Program-made: the position numbers and the translations under genes
The notes under the pieces: generated by a model
Database searches by the model: none
What the model was told of the DNA's origin: nothing
What the model saw: only the letters and a program-made list of their open reading frames with translations
In this document: piece after piece, positions 35,373-44,615 of the stretch
How the letters are laid out: each line of letters opens with the position of its first letter
Position numbering within the stretch: position 1 is the stretch's first letter
Origin: Fidelibacterota bacterium
Lineage (GTDB): Bacteria > Fidelibacterota > Marinisomatia > Marinisomatales > UBA1611
Assembly: GCA_018649625.1 (NCBI GenBank)
Contig: JABIHN010000090.1
Span: 1 to 63,009 of the forward strand
Reading direction: 5' to 3'
Length of the DNA stretch: 63,009 bases

Positions 35373-36821
35373 ATGACTAAAAAAATAAAATGGGATTATA
35401 GTCCCGCGCCAGAAAGCACAGACCATATTCAATTAAAAGATCAGTATGATTTATTTATAAATGGAAAATTCATTTCGGGAGCTGAAGAAAAATACTTCGA
35501 TACTATAAATCCGGCTACAGAAGAAAAGATTACTGCAGTTGCAGAGGCGGGACAATCCGATATTGATAAAGCGGTAAAATCCGCCAGAAAAGCCTACGAC
35601 AAAACATGGTCAAAAATGCCAGCTAAAGAACGAGGAAAATATATTTTTCGGATAGCCCGATTACTACAAGAACGTGCCCGTGAATTTTCAGTCATAGAAA
35701 CAATAGACGGTGGAAAACCTATCCGTGAATCCCGTGACGTAGATGTACCTTTAGCTGCAGCTCATTTCTTTTATCATGCTGGCTGGGCAGATAAGTTAGA
35801 ATATGCATTTCCCGGAAGAGCAGCAAAACCATTAGGCGTTGTGGGGCAAATTATCCCTTGGAATTTTCCATTACTTATGGCAGCATGGAAATTAGCTCCC
35901 GCATTAGCAACAGGAAATACAGTTGTTTTAAAACCGGCTGAAACCACGCCGCTCACAGCCATGAAATTAGCAGAAATTATTCAAGAAGCTGATTTACCGC
36001 CGGGAGTTGTTAATATTGTAAATGGTGCAGGCGATACCGGAAAATATATCGTGAATCATAATGATGTAAATAAAATTGCATTTACAGGTAGCACGGATGT
36101 GGGAAAATATATCATGAAATCGGTGGCTGGTTCAGGAAAAAAATACACGCTAGAGTTAGGTGGAAAAGCTGCTAATATTATTTTTGAAGACGCAGCGATT
36201 GATCAAGCTGTAGAAGGCATTGTTAATGCAATCTTTTTTAATCAAGGTCATGTCTGTTGTGCTGGTTCTCGTCTGTATGTTCAAGAAAGTGTTGCCGATG
36301 AAGTAATCTCTAAACTTCAAAAACGAATGCAATCATTAATCGTTGGTGATCCTTTAGATAAAAACACAGATATTGGTGCTATCAATTCAAAAATGCAGTT
36401 AGACAAAATAAAAATGTACGTCAAGTTGGGATTAGATGAAGGTGGTTCGATTTATCAATCTTCATGTTCTATTCCGAAGAAAGGATTTTGGCATGCACCT
36501 ACCATTTTTACAGATGTAAGCCAATCAAATCGCATTGTTCAAGAAGAAATATTTGGTCCAGTTCTAGCCATCCAAACATTTAGAACTGTAGATGAGGTCA
36601 TTGCTAAAGCAAATAATTCTCCGTACGGTTTATCTGGTGGGGTTTGGACAGATAAAGGATCAAAAATTTTCAAAGTAACTCAAGATATTCGCGCTGGGGT
36701 AATTTGGGCAAATACATTTAATAAATTTGATCCTGCTTCCCCATTTGGTGGATATAAAGAAAGTGGTGTCGGAAGCGAGGGAGGGATTGAAGGTCTCTCC
36801 GGTTATGTAAACTTGGTTTAA
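35373..36821 (+). CDS. Aldehyde dehydrogenase
   Basis: A 482-residue NAD(P)-dependent aldehyde dehydrogenase. The oxyanion Asn is in IIPWNFPLLMAAWK, the Rossmann loop is FTGSTDVGKYIM, the general base Glu is in TLELGGKAANI, and the nucleophile Cys is in QGHVCCAGSRLYV. EEIFGPVLAIQTF and SPFGGYKESGVGSEGG complete the fold. It probably oxidises the acetaldehyde made by DeoC. A non-catalytic aldehyde dehydrogenase-like gene follows after 13 bp; together they total about 769 residues, the size of two-domain ALDH16 proteins. Confidence 0.93.
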   Translation: MTKKIKWDYSPAPESTDHIQLKDQYDLFINGKFISGAEEKYFDTINPATEEKITAVAEAGQSDIDKAVKSARKAYDKTWSKMPAKERGKYIFRIARLLQERAREFSVIETIDGGKPIRESRDVDVPLAAAHFFYHAGWADKLEYAFPGRAAKPLGVVGQIIPWNFPLLMAAWKLAPALATGNTVVLKPAETTPLTAMKLAEIIQEADLPPGVVNIVNGAGDTGKYIVNHNDVNKIAFTGSTDVGKYIMKSVAGSGKKYTLELGGKAANIIFEDAAIDQAVEGIVNAIFFNQGHVCCAGSRLYVQESVADEVISKLQKRMQSLIVGDPLDKNTDIGAINSKMQLDKIKMYVKLGLDEGGSIYQSSCSIPKKGFWHAPTIFTDVSQSNRIVQEEIFGPVLAIQTFRTVDEVIAKANNSPYGLSGGVWTDKGSKIFKVTQDIRAGVIWANTFNKFDPASPFGGYKESGVGSEGGIEGLSGYVNLV

Positions 36822-36834
36822 ATAGAGATAAAAA

Positions 36835-37698
36835 ATGAACAAAAGAATAGATATCCAAAAAACATATAAACTTTATATTGACGGTAAATTTCCTCGAACT
36901 GAGTCCGGGCGATATATTAAATGGACTGATAAAAAAGAAACCACAATTGTAAATATTTGCCGTGGATCTCGCAAAGATTTTAGGAACGCTATGGTTTCAG
37001 CTCGCGGTGCAGTTTCAGGATGGTCTTCCAGAACTGCTTATAATCGTGCCCAAATTTTATATAGAATAGGTGAAATGTTGGAAGGTCGAAGAGATCAATT
37101 TATGGCAGAGCTAACCCTACAAGGGTTAACGAAAAAACAGGCTGAAAATGAAATTGATCAATCCATTGATCGACTCATATATTATGCAGGTTGGGCGGAT
37201 AAATTTCAACAAGTCTTTAGTCGAGTTAATCCTGTATCGCTTCCTTATTTTAATTTTACAGTACCGGAAGCCACAGGTGTAGTCGCGGCTATTGCACCCG
37301 ATGACTCATCGCTCTTGGGCTTGGTGTCTATTGTGGCTCCAATAATTTCCGGTGGAAATTCCGTTGTTATTTTAGCATCTGAATCGTTTCCATTGTGCTC
37401 AATTTCCTTTGGAGAAGTACTGCAGACATCTGATGTTCCCGGTGGCGTTATAAATATTTTAACAGGATATCGATCGGAATTAGTTGAACATTTTTCTTCT
37501 CACATGGATGTAAATGCCATTATTTATTGTGGTGATAATGTGGATGATAAAAAACTAATTGAAACAAATGCTGCCTTAAATGTAAAAAGAGTTGTTCTTT
37601 TTCCAAACCAAGATTGGGCCAATGATCAACACCAAAGTCCTTATCATATATTAAAATGCCAAGAAACAAAAACAACTTGGCATCCAATTGGAGTCTGA
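36835..37698 (+). CDS. Non-catalytic aldehyde dehydrogenase-like protein
   Basis: A 287-residue protein matching only the N-terminal and cofactor-fold part of aldehyde dehydrogenases. Examples are RAQILYRIGEMLEGRRDQFMAEL, YYAGWADKFQQVF, GVVAAIAPDD where active enzymes have IIPWN, and PGGVINILTG. It ends where the catalytic domain should begin: the ELGGK Glu and the QxCCA Cys are missing. It is not a recent truncation of its neighbour, because it has its own start and a different frame. It resembles the pseudo-ALDH second domain of ALDH16 and is probably a structural partner of the active enzyme. Confidence 0.8.
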   Translation: MNKRIDIQKTYKLYIDGKFPRTESGRYIKWTDKKETTIVNICRGSRKDFRNAMVSARGAVSGWSSRTAYNRAQILYRIGEMLEGRRDQFMAELTLQGLTKKQAENEIDQSIDRLIYYAGWADKFQQVFSRVNPVSLPYFNFTVPEATGVVAAIAPDDSSLLGLVSIVAPIISGGNSVVILASESFPLCSISFGEVLQTSDVPGGVINILTGYRSELVEHFSSHMDVNAIIYCGDNVDDKKLIETNAALNVKRVVLFPNQDWANDQHQSPYHILKCQETKTTWHPIGV

Positions 37699-37701
37699 TA
37701 A

Positions 37702-38505
37702 ATGGCACAAAATAATGTAGTTGATTTGATTCATTCTAAATCTGAAGGGCACAACCCCAAAGTCGGCATTATACTTGGTACTGGCTTAGGGCCTTTTGCT
37801 GAAAACATCAAAAATAAAACAATATTTTCTTATGATGATTTATATGGATTTCCAGATGCAGGCGTTAAAGGTCATGCTGGACAACTTATTCTAGGCGAAA
37901 TAAACGGGACTGAAGTCGCAGTATTACAAGGGCGAGCACATTATTATGAAACTGGTAATCCAGACGTAATGAGAATACCTATTGAGACTTTAAAAGACTT
38001 AGGATGCGAAACTCTTTTATTAACCAATGCGGCTGGAAGCCTTCTCCCTGAAGCGCAACCTGGAAGCATCATGATGTTGACAGATCATATAAACTTTACC
38101 GGTGTGAACCCATTATTTGGAGAAACAGAAACATCTCGCTTTGTGGATATGGCAAATGCCTACCATCCAACTTTATGTGAAAAATTTAGAACCGTGGCTG
38201 ATTCAAAAAACATAACATTACATGAAGGAGTTTATATTTGGTTTTCCGGCCCCAGTTTTGAAACACCTGCTGAAATTAGAGCGGCTAAATTATTAGGCGC
38301 AGATGCCGTGGGAATGTCAACAGTCCCTGAAGTGATTCTTGCAAGATTTTACGGACTCAAAGTGGCTGCAATTTCGATTATTACCAATATGGCGGCTGGC
38401 ATGAGTGATGAACATTTAACCCATGCTCATTCCATAGAAAATGCAAAAAAAGCAACAAACGATATTCAAACTCTACTAAGTGAATTTCTTTTAAACTATA
38501 AATAA
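37702..38505 (+). CDS. punA: Purine nucleoside phosphorylase, trimeric type
   Basis: A 267-residue phosphorylase splitting purine (deoxy)nucleosides with phosphate into base and (deoxy)ribose-1-phosphate. Motifs are VGIILGTGLGPFA (phosphate loop), GRAHYYETG, LLLTNAAGSL, YIWFSGPSFETPAEIR and ADAVGMSTVPEVILA with the purine-site residues. Length fits the PNP/MTAP trimer family. It starts three bases after the pseudo-ALDH gene behind a GGAG site within that gene's end, so co-expression is likely. Confidence 0.94.
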   Translation: MAQNNVVDLIHSKSEGHNPKVGIILGTGLGPFAENIKNKTIFSYDDLYGFPDAGVKGHAGQLILGEINGTEVAVLQGRAHYYETGNPDVMRIPIETLKDLGCETLLLTNAAGSLLPEAQPGSIMMLTDHINFTGVNPLFGETETSRFVDMANAYHPTLCEKFRTVADSKNITLHEGVYIWFSGPSFETPAEIRAAKLLGADAVGMSTVPEVILARFYGLKVAAISIITNMAAGMSDEHLTHAHSIENAKKATNDIQTLLSEFLLNYK

Positions 38506-38616
38506 TGATAAAGCGGGAAAATTATAAATACATATCTGGCTTAATAAAAGCACAGGCAAATAATTATGTAAAACCAATTAATTACGTTTTACTTTTTAAC
38601 TAATTACACATCAACC

Positions 38617-39927
38617 ATGCTCCCCCAAGAAATCATACGAAAAAAACGAGATGGGTTACCATTAACCGATCAAGAAGTTCAATTTTATATTGAAGGCATT
38701 GCCAATGGGATGGTTTCTGAAAGCCATGTTGCAGCTTTTTGTATGGCAGTTATCTTTAAAGGGATGTCTTTAGAAGAAACTTTTTCCCTTACAAATCACA
38801 TGGTGAAATCAGGGGATACCTTGAATTGGAGCGATTTAGATGGCCCCGTGATTGATAAACATTCCACGGGCGGTGTAGGTGATAAGGTGAGTTTAATGTT
38901 GGCGCCCATTGTTGCTTCTTGTGGTATTTATAATCCTATGATCTCGGGTCGAGGACTTGGGCATACTGGCGGAACACTTGATAAACTAGAATCGATCCCT
39001 GGATATAATACCGCACCGGACAATTTACTTTTTCATCGTGTGGTAAAAAATGTTGGCTGTGCCATTATTGGACAAACATCCAACTTGGCCCCTGCAGATA
39101 AAGTTATTTATGGTATACGTGATGTAACTGCTACCGTAGAATCTGTTCCTTTAATTACTGCTTCCATATTATCAAAAAAGATTGCATCCAAGTTGGATGG
39201 ATTGGTTATGGATATAAAAACTGGAAATGGTGCCTTTGCAGACAACATAGACTTTGCCCGAGATTTGGGAAAGTGCATCATTCAAGTCGCAAAACAATTT
39301 GACATGCAAACAACCGCAATCATTACAGATATGAACCAGCCTTTGGGCAACACAATCGGAAATGCCTTAGAAATAAAAGAAGTAATCCATTATTTAAAAG
39401 GCGACCAACAAGAATCGCGATTACACGAAGTGGTTTTAGCTTTAGCTTCAGAAATGTTAGTTGTAGCGGGGCTAGCAGACTCAAAACATGATGGTACCAA
39501 AAAAGCTAATGAAGTACTGGACAATGGAAAAGCGGGAGAAACATTTGAAAAAATGGTTTCCGAATTAGGCGGACCGAACAATATATTAGAAAATATAGAT
39601 TCCCACTTTTCATCTGCACCTGTAATAAAACCAATTCCCGCAATTCAATCTGGGTATATTTCTAAAATTAATACTCGACTAGTGGGGCTAGCTGTAGTGG
39701 AGCTAGGCGGTGGACGGAAAAAAGCCAGCGATTCAGTCGATCATACCGTAGGATTTTCTCATGTTTTAGGATTGGGAGAGAAGGTTGAAACGGGACAAGC
39801 TTTGGCTTTTGTTCATGCTCAAAATACAGACCAAGCAAATATGGCAATTCAAGCAATCCAAAAATCTTATATAATTTCAAACAATTTTCCTTTAATAAAT
39901 AATATAAATATAGAAACCTTAAAATAA
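38617..39927 (+). CDS. deoA: Thymidine/pyrimidine-nucleoside phosphorylase
   Basis: A 436-residue phosphorylase of pyrimidine nucleosides. The signature SGRGLGHTGGTLDKLE is intact. Phosphate-site motifs are IDKHSTGGVGDK and MDIKTGNGAF, and it has IITDMNQPLGNTIGNALEI. It lies 111 bp after punA, a gap with no clear hairpin, and abuts the methyltransferase gene (one base). It supplies deoxyribose-1-phosphate for the DeoC route. Confidence 0.94.
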   Translation: MLPQEIIRKKRDGLPLTDQEVQFYIEGIANGMVSESHVAAFCMAVIFKGMSLEETFSLTNHMVKSGDTLNWSDLDGPVIDKHSTGGVGDKVSLMLAPIVASCGIYNPMISGRGLGHTGGTLDKLESIPGYNTAPDNLLFHRVVKNVGCAIIGQTSNLAPADKVIYGIRDVTATVESVPLITASILSKKIASKLDGLVMDIKTGNGAFADNIDFARDLGKCIIQVAKQFDMQTTAIITDMNQPLGNTIGNALEIKEVIHYLKGDQQESRLHEVVLALASEMLVVAGLADSKHDGTKKANEVLDNGKAGETFEKMVSELGGPNNILENIDSHFSSAPVIKPIPAIQSGYISKINTRLVGLAVVELGGGRKKASDSVDHTVGFSHVLGLGEKVETGQALAFVHAQNTDQANMAIQAIQKSYIISNNFPLINNINIETLK

Positions 39928-39928
39928 T

Positions 39929-41341
39929 ATGAATGAACCAAATAAAATAAAACGTGGAGTTGATTTAGAACTCCAAATCGAATCTTTAGCTTACGGCGGA
40001 ATGGGACTTGCACGAAAAGATGACTTTGTCATTTTTGTAAAAGGCGGTATTCCTGGCCAAAAAGTAATTGCCCGTATATATAAAAAGAAAAAAGGATATG
40101 CAGAAGCACGTGTTCAAAAAGTATTAATTGAATCACCTCATGCGGTAGATGCTGTTTGTGAACATTTTGGAACCTGTGGTGGATGCAAAATGCAAAATTT
40201 ATCTTACGATGAACAGTTAAAAGAAAAATCTGATCAGGTGGAAGACGCATTTCGCCGCCTTGGTGGATTTCAAAATTTTAAACTGAATAATATTATAGCT
40301 GCGGATCCCGTTTTCAATTATCGTAATAAAATGGAATTTACTTTTTCACCTAATCGCTGGGTTTTAGATACAGAACCGGAAGGCGTTGATAAGTCGTTTG
40401 CTGTAGGGCTTCATATTCCTGGACGATGGGACAAAATATTAGATATTAAAGATTGCCATATTCAACCTATCCTTGGAAATAAAATATTAAAAGTGGCGAG
40501 AGAAGTATGTTTGGCACATCCAGATTTAAAACCTTATGATCCAAAAACACATATTGGGTTTCTTCGGTTTTTAATGCTTCGATTTGGCGTTAACACAAAT
40601 CAAATTATGGTAAACCTAGTGACGGCATACGATGATTTAAATAAACTATCGCCCTTGATTGATGCTTTACTAGAACAAGTACCCGAAATAACATCTATGG
40701 TTAATAATGTAAATACACGAAAAGCAGATGTGGCGTTTGGAGAATTTGAAACATTGGTTTTCGGCGAGCCATTTATCCAAGAAACAATGGGTGATTTAAC
40801 TTTTGAAATATCAGCTAATTCATTTTTCCAAACCAATACAATCCAAGGAGAACAACTTTATAATGAAGTTGCAAAGGCAGCAGGGCTTACAGAAAAAGAG
40901 ATTGTATTTGACCTCTATTGTGGTACAGGAACCATTGGACTCTATTTAGCAAAACAAGCAAAAGAAGTTTATGGATTTGAAGTCATTCGATCCGCGTTGG
41001 AAGATGCAGAAAAAAATGCAGTAAAAAATGAAATTAATAATGCCATATTCCTAAAAGCTAATTTAGATACTTTCTTTAAATCCGGGCAATTACCAAGAAG
41101 AATCCCTAAACCAGATGTGGTCATTGTCGATCCGCCACGTGCAGGAATGCATTCGGATATGACAAATTACTTACACAAATTCAAAGCAAAAAAAATTGTG
41201 TACGTTTCATGTAACCCTACAACTCAAGCAAGAGATGCGAAAGTATTGGCTGAAAAAGGATATGTAATTAAAAGCGCTGTTATGGTTGATATGTTTCCTC
41301 ATACACCACATATTGAGACTGTATTATTATTTGAAAAATAG
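39929..41341 (+). CDS. rlmD: 23S rRNA (uracil-5-)-methyltransferase, RlmD/RumA family
   Basis: A 470-residue SAM-dependent RNA m5U methyltransferase. An N-terminal TRAM RNA-binding domain (about 5-65) is followed by iron-sulfur cysteines in VCEHFGTCGGCKMQN with a later Cys in DIKDCHIQP. The SAM motif is VFDLYCGTGTIGLYLA, then VDPPRAGMH and the catalytic Cys in YVSCNPTTQARD. The exact uridine target cannot be set by eye (RlmD, RlmC and TrmA-like enzymes share these motifs). It begins one base after deoA. Confidence 0.9.
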   Translation: MNEPNKIKRGVDLELQIESLAYGGMGLARKDDFVIFVKGGIPGQKVIARIYKKKKGYAEARVQKVLIESPHAVDAVCEHFGTCGGCKMQNLSYDEQLKEKSDQVEDAFRRLGGFQNFKLNNIIAADPVFNYRNKMEFTFSPNRWVLDTEPEGVDKSFAVGLHIPGRWDKILDIKDCHIQPILGNKILKVAREVCLAHPDLKPYDPKTHIGFLRFLMLRFGVNTNQIMVNLVTAYDDLNKLSPLIDALLEQVPEITSMVNNVNTRKADVAFGEFETLVFGEPFIQETMGDLTFEISANSFFQTNTIQGEQLYNEVAKAAGLTEKEIVFDLYCGTGTIGLYLAKQAKEVYGFEVIRSALEDAEKNAVKNEINNAIFLKANLDTFFKSGQLPRRIPKPDVVIVDPPRAGMHSDMTNYLHKFKAKKIVYVSCNPTTQARDAKVLAEKGYVIKSAVMVDMFPHTPHIETVLLFEK

Positions 41342-41373
41342 CTTCAAAAATCGAGTGATTCTTTTTTCTTGAA

Positions 41374-42429
41374 TTAATTTTTATTCGGCAACAAAACTCT
41401 CATTGTAGGATAGGGAATGATAATGTTGTTTTTTGAAAATTGCTTATAAATTTCTGTATTTACCGCATCTATAGTTCTCCCGCGGATTTCTGGTTTATGA
41501 ATCCAAAAAAGGAGTTGAAGTTTTAACCCGTGCTCACCGAATTCTCTAAAACGTACCCGAGGTTCAGGGGTTTTTAAAACATTTTCATTCTCTAATGCAA
41601 TTCGGGTAAGCAATATCTTTACCGCATCAATATCTGATTCGTAGGCGACATGAAGCGTTATACGAACTCGCTCTGTTTCTCCGGGGCCACCACTCTCATT
41701 TACAATTTTTGATGCAGCAATTACAGAGTTTGGGATGGTGATTTCAATATCGTCTCGCGTCATAAATCGCGTAGATCGTAATCCCATTTGTTTTACATAT
41801 CCTCGTTCACCCGTATCGAGCAGGATATAATCCCCCTCTTTAAAAGGTGAATCTGCCATAAGAAAAATACCTGCAAAAAAATTGGCCACCGTATCTTTGG
41901 CCGCCAACCCTAAGACAACTCCCAAAACACCTGCTGATGCCAAAATACCATTTATATTAATATCCCAACTTAGAAAAATAAAATAAATGCCAAACATACC
42001 AATACCTATTTTTCCCAGATTATTAAACAAAGGTAATGTTTTTTGTTGGAGCAATGGATTGCTTGTTTTTCTTGATGCCCATTCCATAGAAATCACCAAA
42101 ATTTTCATCGAAACCCCAAGCCAAATCAATATAGAAATTGTTTTAAATATTCCTTGTAAAGCGAAATCAATATAATCTGGTAGCTGTGCTGTTTTTACTC
42201 CAATCGAAAACCCTATAAAAAGAATGGTATAAAATATAGGACGATGGAATAATTGAAGAATTTGATCGTCAAGATTTGTTTGGGTTTTATCTACAATTCG
42301 TTTAAATATTTTTGTAAAAATCGCATCTATAATTTTTGCAACAACAACTGCCCCAAAAACAATTAGAACACTTTGAAGTATAGGGTTGGAAAAAACTTCA
42401 CTGTAATTTTCTTGAAACCAACTTGTCAT
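41374..42429 (-). CDS. MscS family mechanosensitive channel
   Basis: A 351-residue membrane protein with four to five N-terminal helices, then the MscS pore and vestibule. The pore helix region is GILASAGVLGVVLGLAAKDTV, followed by NFFAGIFLMADSPFKEGDYI and the beta domain VKQMGLRSTRF, ITIPNSVI. It releases solutes on osmotic downshift. It converges with rlmD and is separated by about 160 bp from the seven-gene operon ending at 42588. Confidence 0.93.
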   Translation of the reverse strand: MTSWFQENYSEVFSNPILQSVLIVFGAVVVAKIIDAIFTKIFKRIVDKTQTNLDDQILQLFHRPIFYTILFIGFSIGVKTAQLPDYIDFALQGIFKTISILIWLGVSMKILVISMEWASRKTSNPLLQQKTLPLFNNLGKIGIGMFGIYFIFLSWDININGILASAGVLGVVLGLAAKDTVANFFAGIFLMADSPFKEGDYILLDTGERGYVKQMGLRSTRFMTRDDIEITIPNSVIAASKIVNESGGPGETERVRITLHVAYESDIDAVKILLTRIALENENVLKTPEPRVRFREFGEHGLKLQLLFWIHKPEIRGRTIDAVNTEIYKQFSKNNIIIPYPTMRVLLPNKN

Positions 42430-42587
42430 AACATTACCTGTTTTAATGTATTTATTAGAAAGATGTTTGTAATCAAAAATGAATTTTGACCCTAACTGAA
42501 AATAATTAATTATAATGAAAAAGGATACTAGAGAAATACCGAGTTAATGGTTCCTAAATAACCCCGAAATTCTAATCTTCGGAATAT

Positions 42588-44615
42588 TTATTTTTTAAGT
42601 TTACTTTGACCTACCCGAATATATTTAAAATCATTTTCTTCGTGTTGGATTGATTTGATTCCGTGTACCGGATCAATGACAAATAAATATCCTGAAGTTT
42701 TGATCGTATATATATCTAACTTTTTTATTACCGAAATATCTTGTGTAGTTAATCCATGTTTTAACTTTTTAGGAAGGAAAAGTCTATCTCCAATTATATC
42801 CATCCAAGGAGAATGATTTAAGAATGATGAAAATGTTTTAAAATCAGGACGAATTTCAACAAACGAAGGTCGGTCAATAATATACCAAGTATTGCTTTCA
42901 TTGGATTGAATAACGGGTAACCCTCTGTTATCTGTTCGAAAGGTAAGTGTTTCATTTTTTACTCCAAAGATATTACTCGTTTCAAAAACCCACGATTGTC
43001 CTTCCCGCCCTAAAAGAGACCATTCATCATCTGCTTCAATTTTCATAGAAGACACTAAATCATTTTTTATAGGGATAAACTCTAATTGAATTTCTTTATT
43101 TTGCATTCCTTCTGAAAATGTCGATGGTAAAGTTGGCGCCCCCACTTCGGGAAGGCTTTGTAATTGAAAATGAATATGTGGAACGGGAGAACGTCCTGAA
43201 TTTCCACAATAGCCAATAATATCTCCACGCTGAACGAATTGACCTGGTACAACGGTAATGCTATATTGTTTAAAATGACTCAGTTCTGAAAATTCACCAT
43301 TACCATGATTTATAATTACATAATTTCCCCAATTTCGCTCCGTTTCTGCTTCTCCGGGCGGATTGTCTTCTACTTGATTTTCTATCGCATAGATTGTTCC
43401 AGGAGCTGGTGCCATCACGGGTAACCCAAATGCATAAAAATCCTTAAGCTCGAGTCCAAATCCACTCGCTTGGTGTTTTCGCTCATCTCTCACAATAAAA
43501 TCCCAAGCAAAACGTCCAATACCTTTATGCGTCCATTCGCCATGATTTCCTTGAAGAACTGACCATTCTCCTGAAAATGGAAAAGTAAGAATTGTTTGCT
43601 GTTTCGTTTTTAATCCAGACCAACGTCTAAACCATTTCATATTTGTTTCCGGGCTACGGATTTGGAATAATGGGATGGGGGTTAAACGAAGATTGTCCAA
43701 TGTTTTAGGCATCATTTTTAACGGAAATAGAAAAATAAGTGTTACAACATTAAACGCAAAAACTAATGATGGGATGTTATTTTTAGCATTTGATGAAATA
43801 GCACCTAAAACTTCAATTGTCCCTAAATCAACGAGCCCAACAGCAATAATAGCAATTGTTGTGAAAATGAAGGCATGTCGATTATTCACAATGAAAAATC
43901 CACCAAAAGCTAAAGATGTTAATATAAAATTAAGTCCATGAAAACCATCCAATGAACCGTGAATAAATGTATAAGTCCCTAACCCAACTAGGCCGCCCCA
44001 AAGTCCATAAAAAAGTGAAATCCGACTATAAATACCAATCGCTGTTAACACCAATATTCCGGAAAACAAGTTCTCTTGAAATAAAATATTCCCAAACATT
44101 TTAACATATTCAAATACAGCTAGAGGGAGCGATTTGAAGAGCCATAAATCAATAGATCGTAAATATGGTATGGTTATAAATGAAACTGAATCTTGTTCGG
44201 AAACCCCAAGTGTTAATAGTAATAACCAAATCACTAAAATAAAAGGTAAGCTCAAAATGGGTAAATCATAACGGGATAAAAAATTTCCTAACATTACAGA
44301 TAAAATACCTGAGAATACGGACCCGCCTAACAAAAAGACCCAAAGACGAATTGACGGTTCTGAATACATGCCAAGAGTTAAACCGATTAAAATGCCACTC
44401 ACACCAAATACGCCCGCATTCCAGGCGTCTTTATTGGCATGAAACCACTTTGCGGTTCCATTTGATATGCCATTTCCAATGAGTCCCATTAGCCCCACCA
44501 TGGGATGAAAAAAGGTAGCCATCAAAATAAGGGATGCTGGAATAAGGTGCGCAGAAAAGGCTAATACCCCATAAGAGCGTAAAACAACTTTAACTATCTG
44601 GCTAAAAGCCGCCAT
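42588..44615 (-). CDS. Urea-transporter/M23 peptidase fusion
   Basis: A 675-residue two-part protein. Residues about 1-300 resemble urea transporters (UT family), with two halves: FGVSGILIGLTLGM then LPILSLPFILVIWLLL, and later YGLWGGLVGLG then IPSLVFAFNVVTLIFL. Residues about 345-510 form a LytM/M23 domain with H363 and D372 (THKGIGRFAWDF), RGDIIGYCGNSG and the HIH motif at 480-482, so the metal site looks complete. About 165 C-terminal residues are unassigned beta-rich sequence. It abuts the PLP decarboxylase gene with no spacing and ends the operon. Confidence 0.85.
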   Translation of the reverse strand: MAAFSQIVKVVLRSYGVLAFSAHLIPASLILMATFFHPMVGLMGLIGNGISNGTAKWFHANKDAWNAGVFGVSGILIGLTLGMYSEPSIRLWVFLLGGSVFSGILSVMLGNFLSRYDLPILSLPFILVIWLLLLTLGVSEQDSVSFITIPYLRSIDLWLFKSLPLAVFEYVKMFGNILFQENLFSGILVLTAIGIYSRISLFYGLWGGLVGLGTYTFIHGSLDGFHGLNFILTSLAFGGFFIVNNRHAFIFTTIAIIAVGLVDLGTIEVLGAISSNAKNNIPSLVFAFNVVTLIFLFPLKMMPKTLDNLRLTPIPLFQIRSPETNMKWFRRWSGLKTKQQTILTFPFSGEWSVLQGNHGEWTHKGIGRFAWDFIVRDERKHQASGFGLELKDFYAFGLPVMAPAPGTIYAIENQVEDNPPGEAETERNWGNYVIINHGNGEFSELSHFKQYSITVVPGQFVQRGDIIGYCGNSGRSPVPHIHFQLQSLPEVGAPTLPSTFSEGMQNKEIQLEFIPIKNDLVSSMKIEADDEWSLLGREGQSWVFETSNIFGVKNETLTFRTDNRGLPVIQSNESNTWYIIDRPSFVEIRPDFKTFSSFLNHSPWMDIIGDRLFLPKKLKHGLTTQDISVIKKLDIYTIKTSGYLFVIDPVHGIKSIQHEENDFKYIRVGQSKLKK

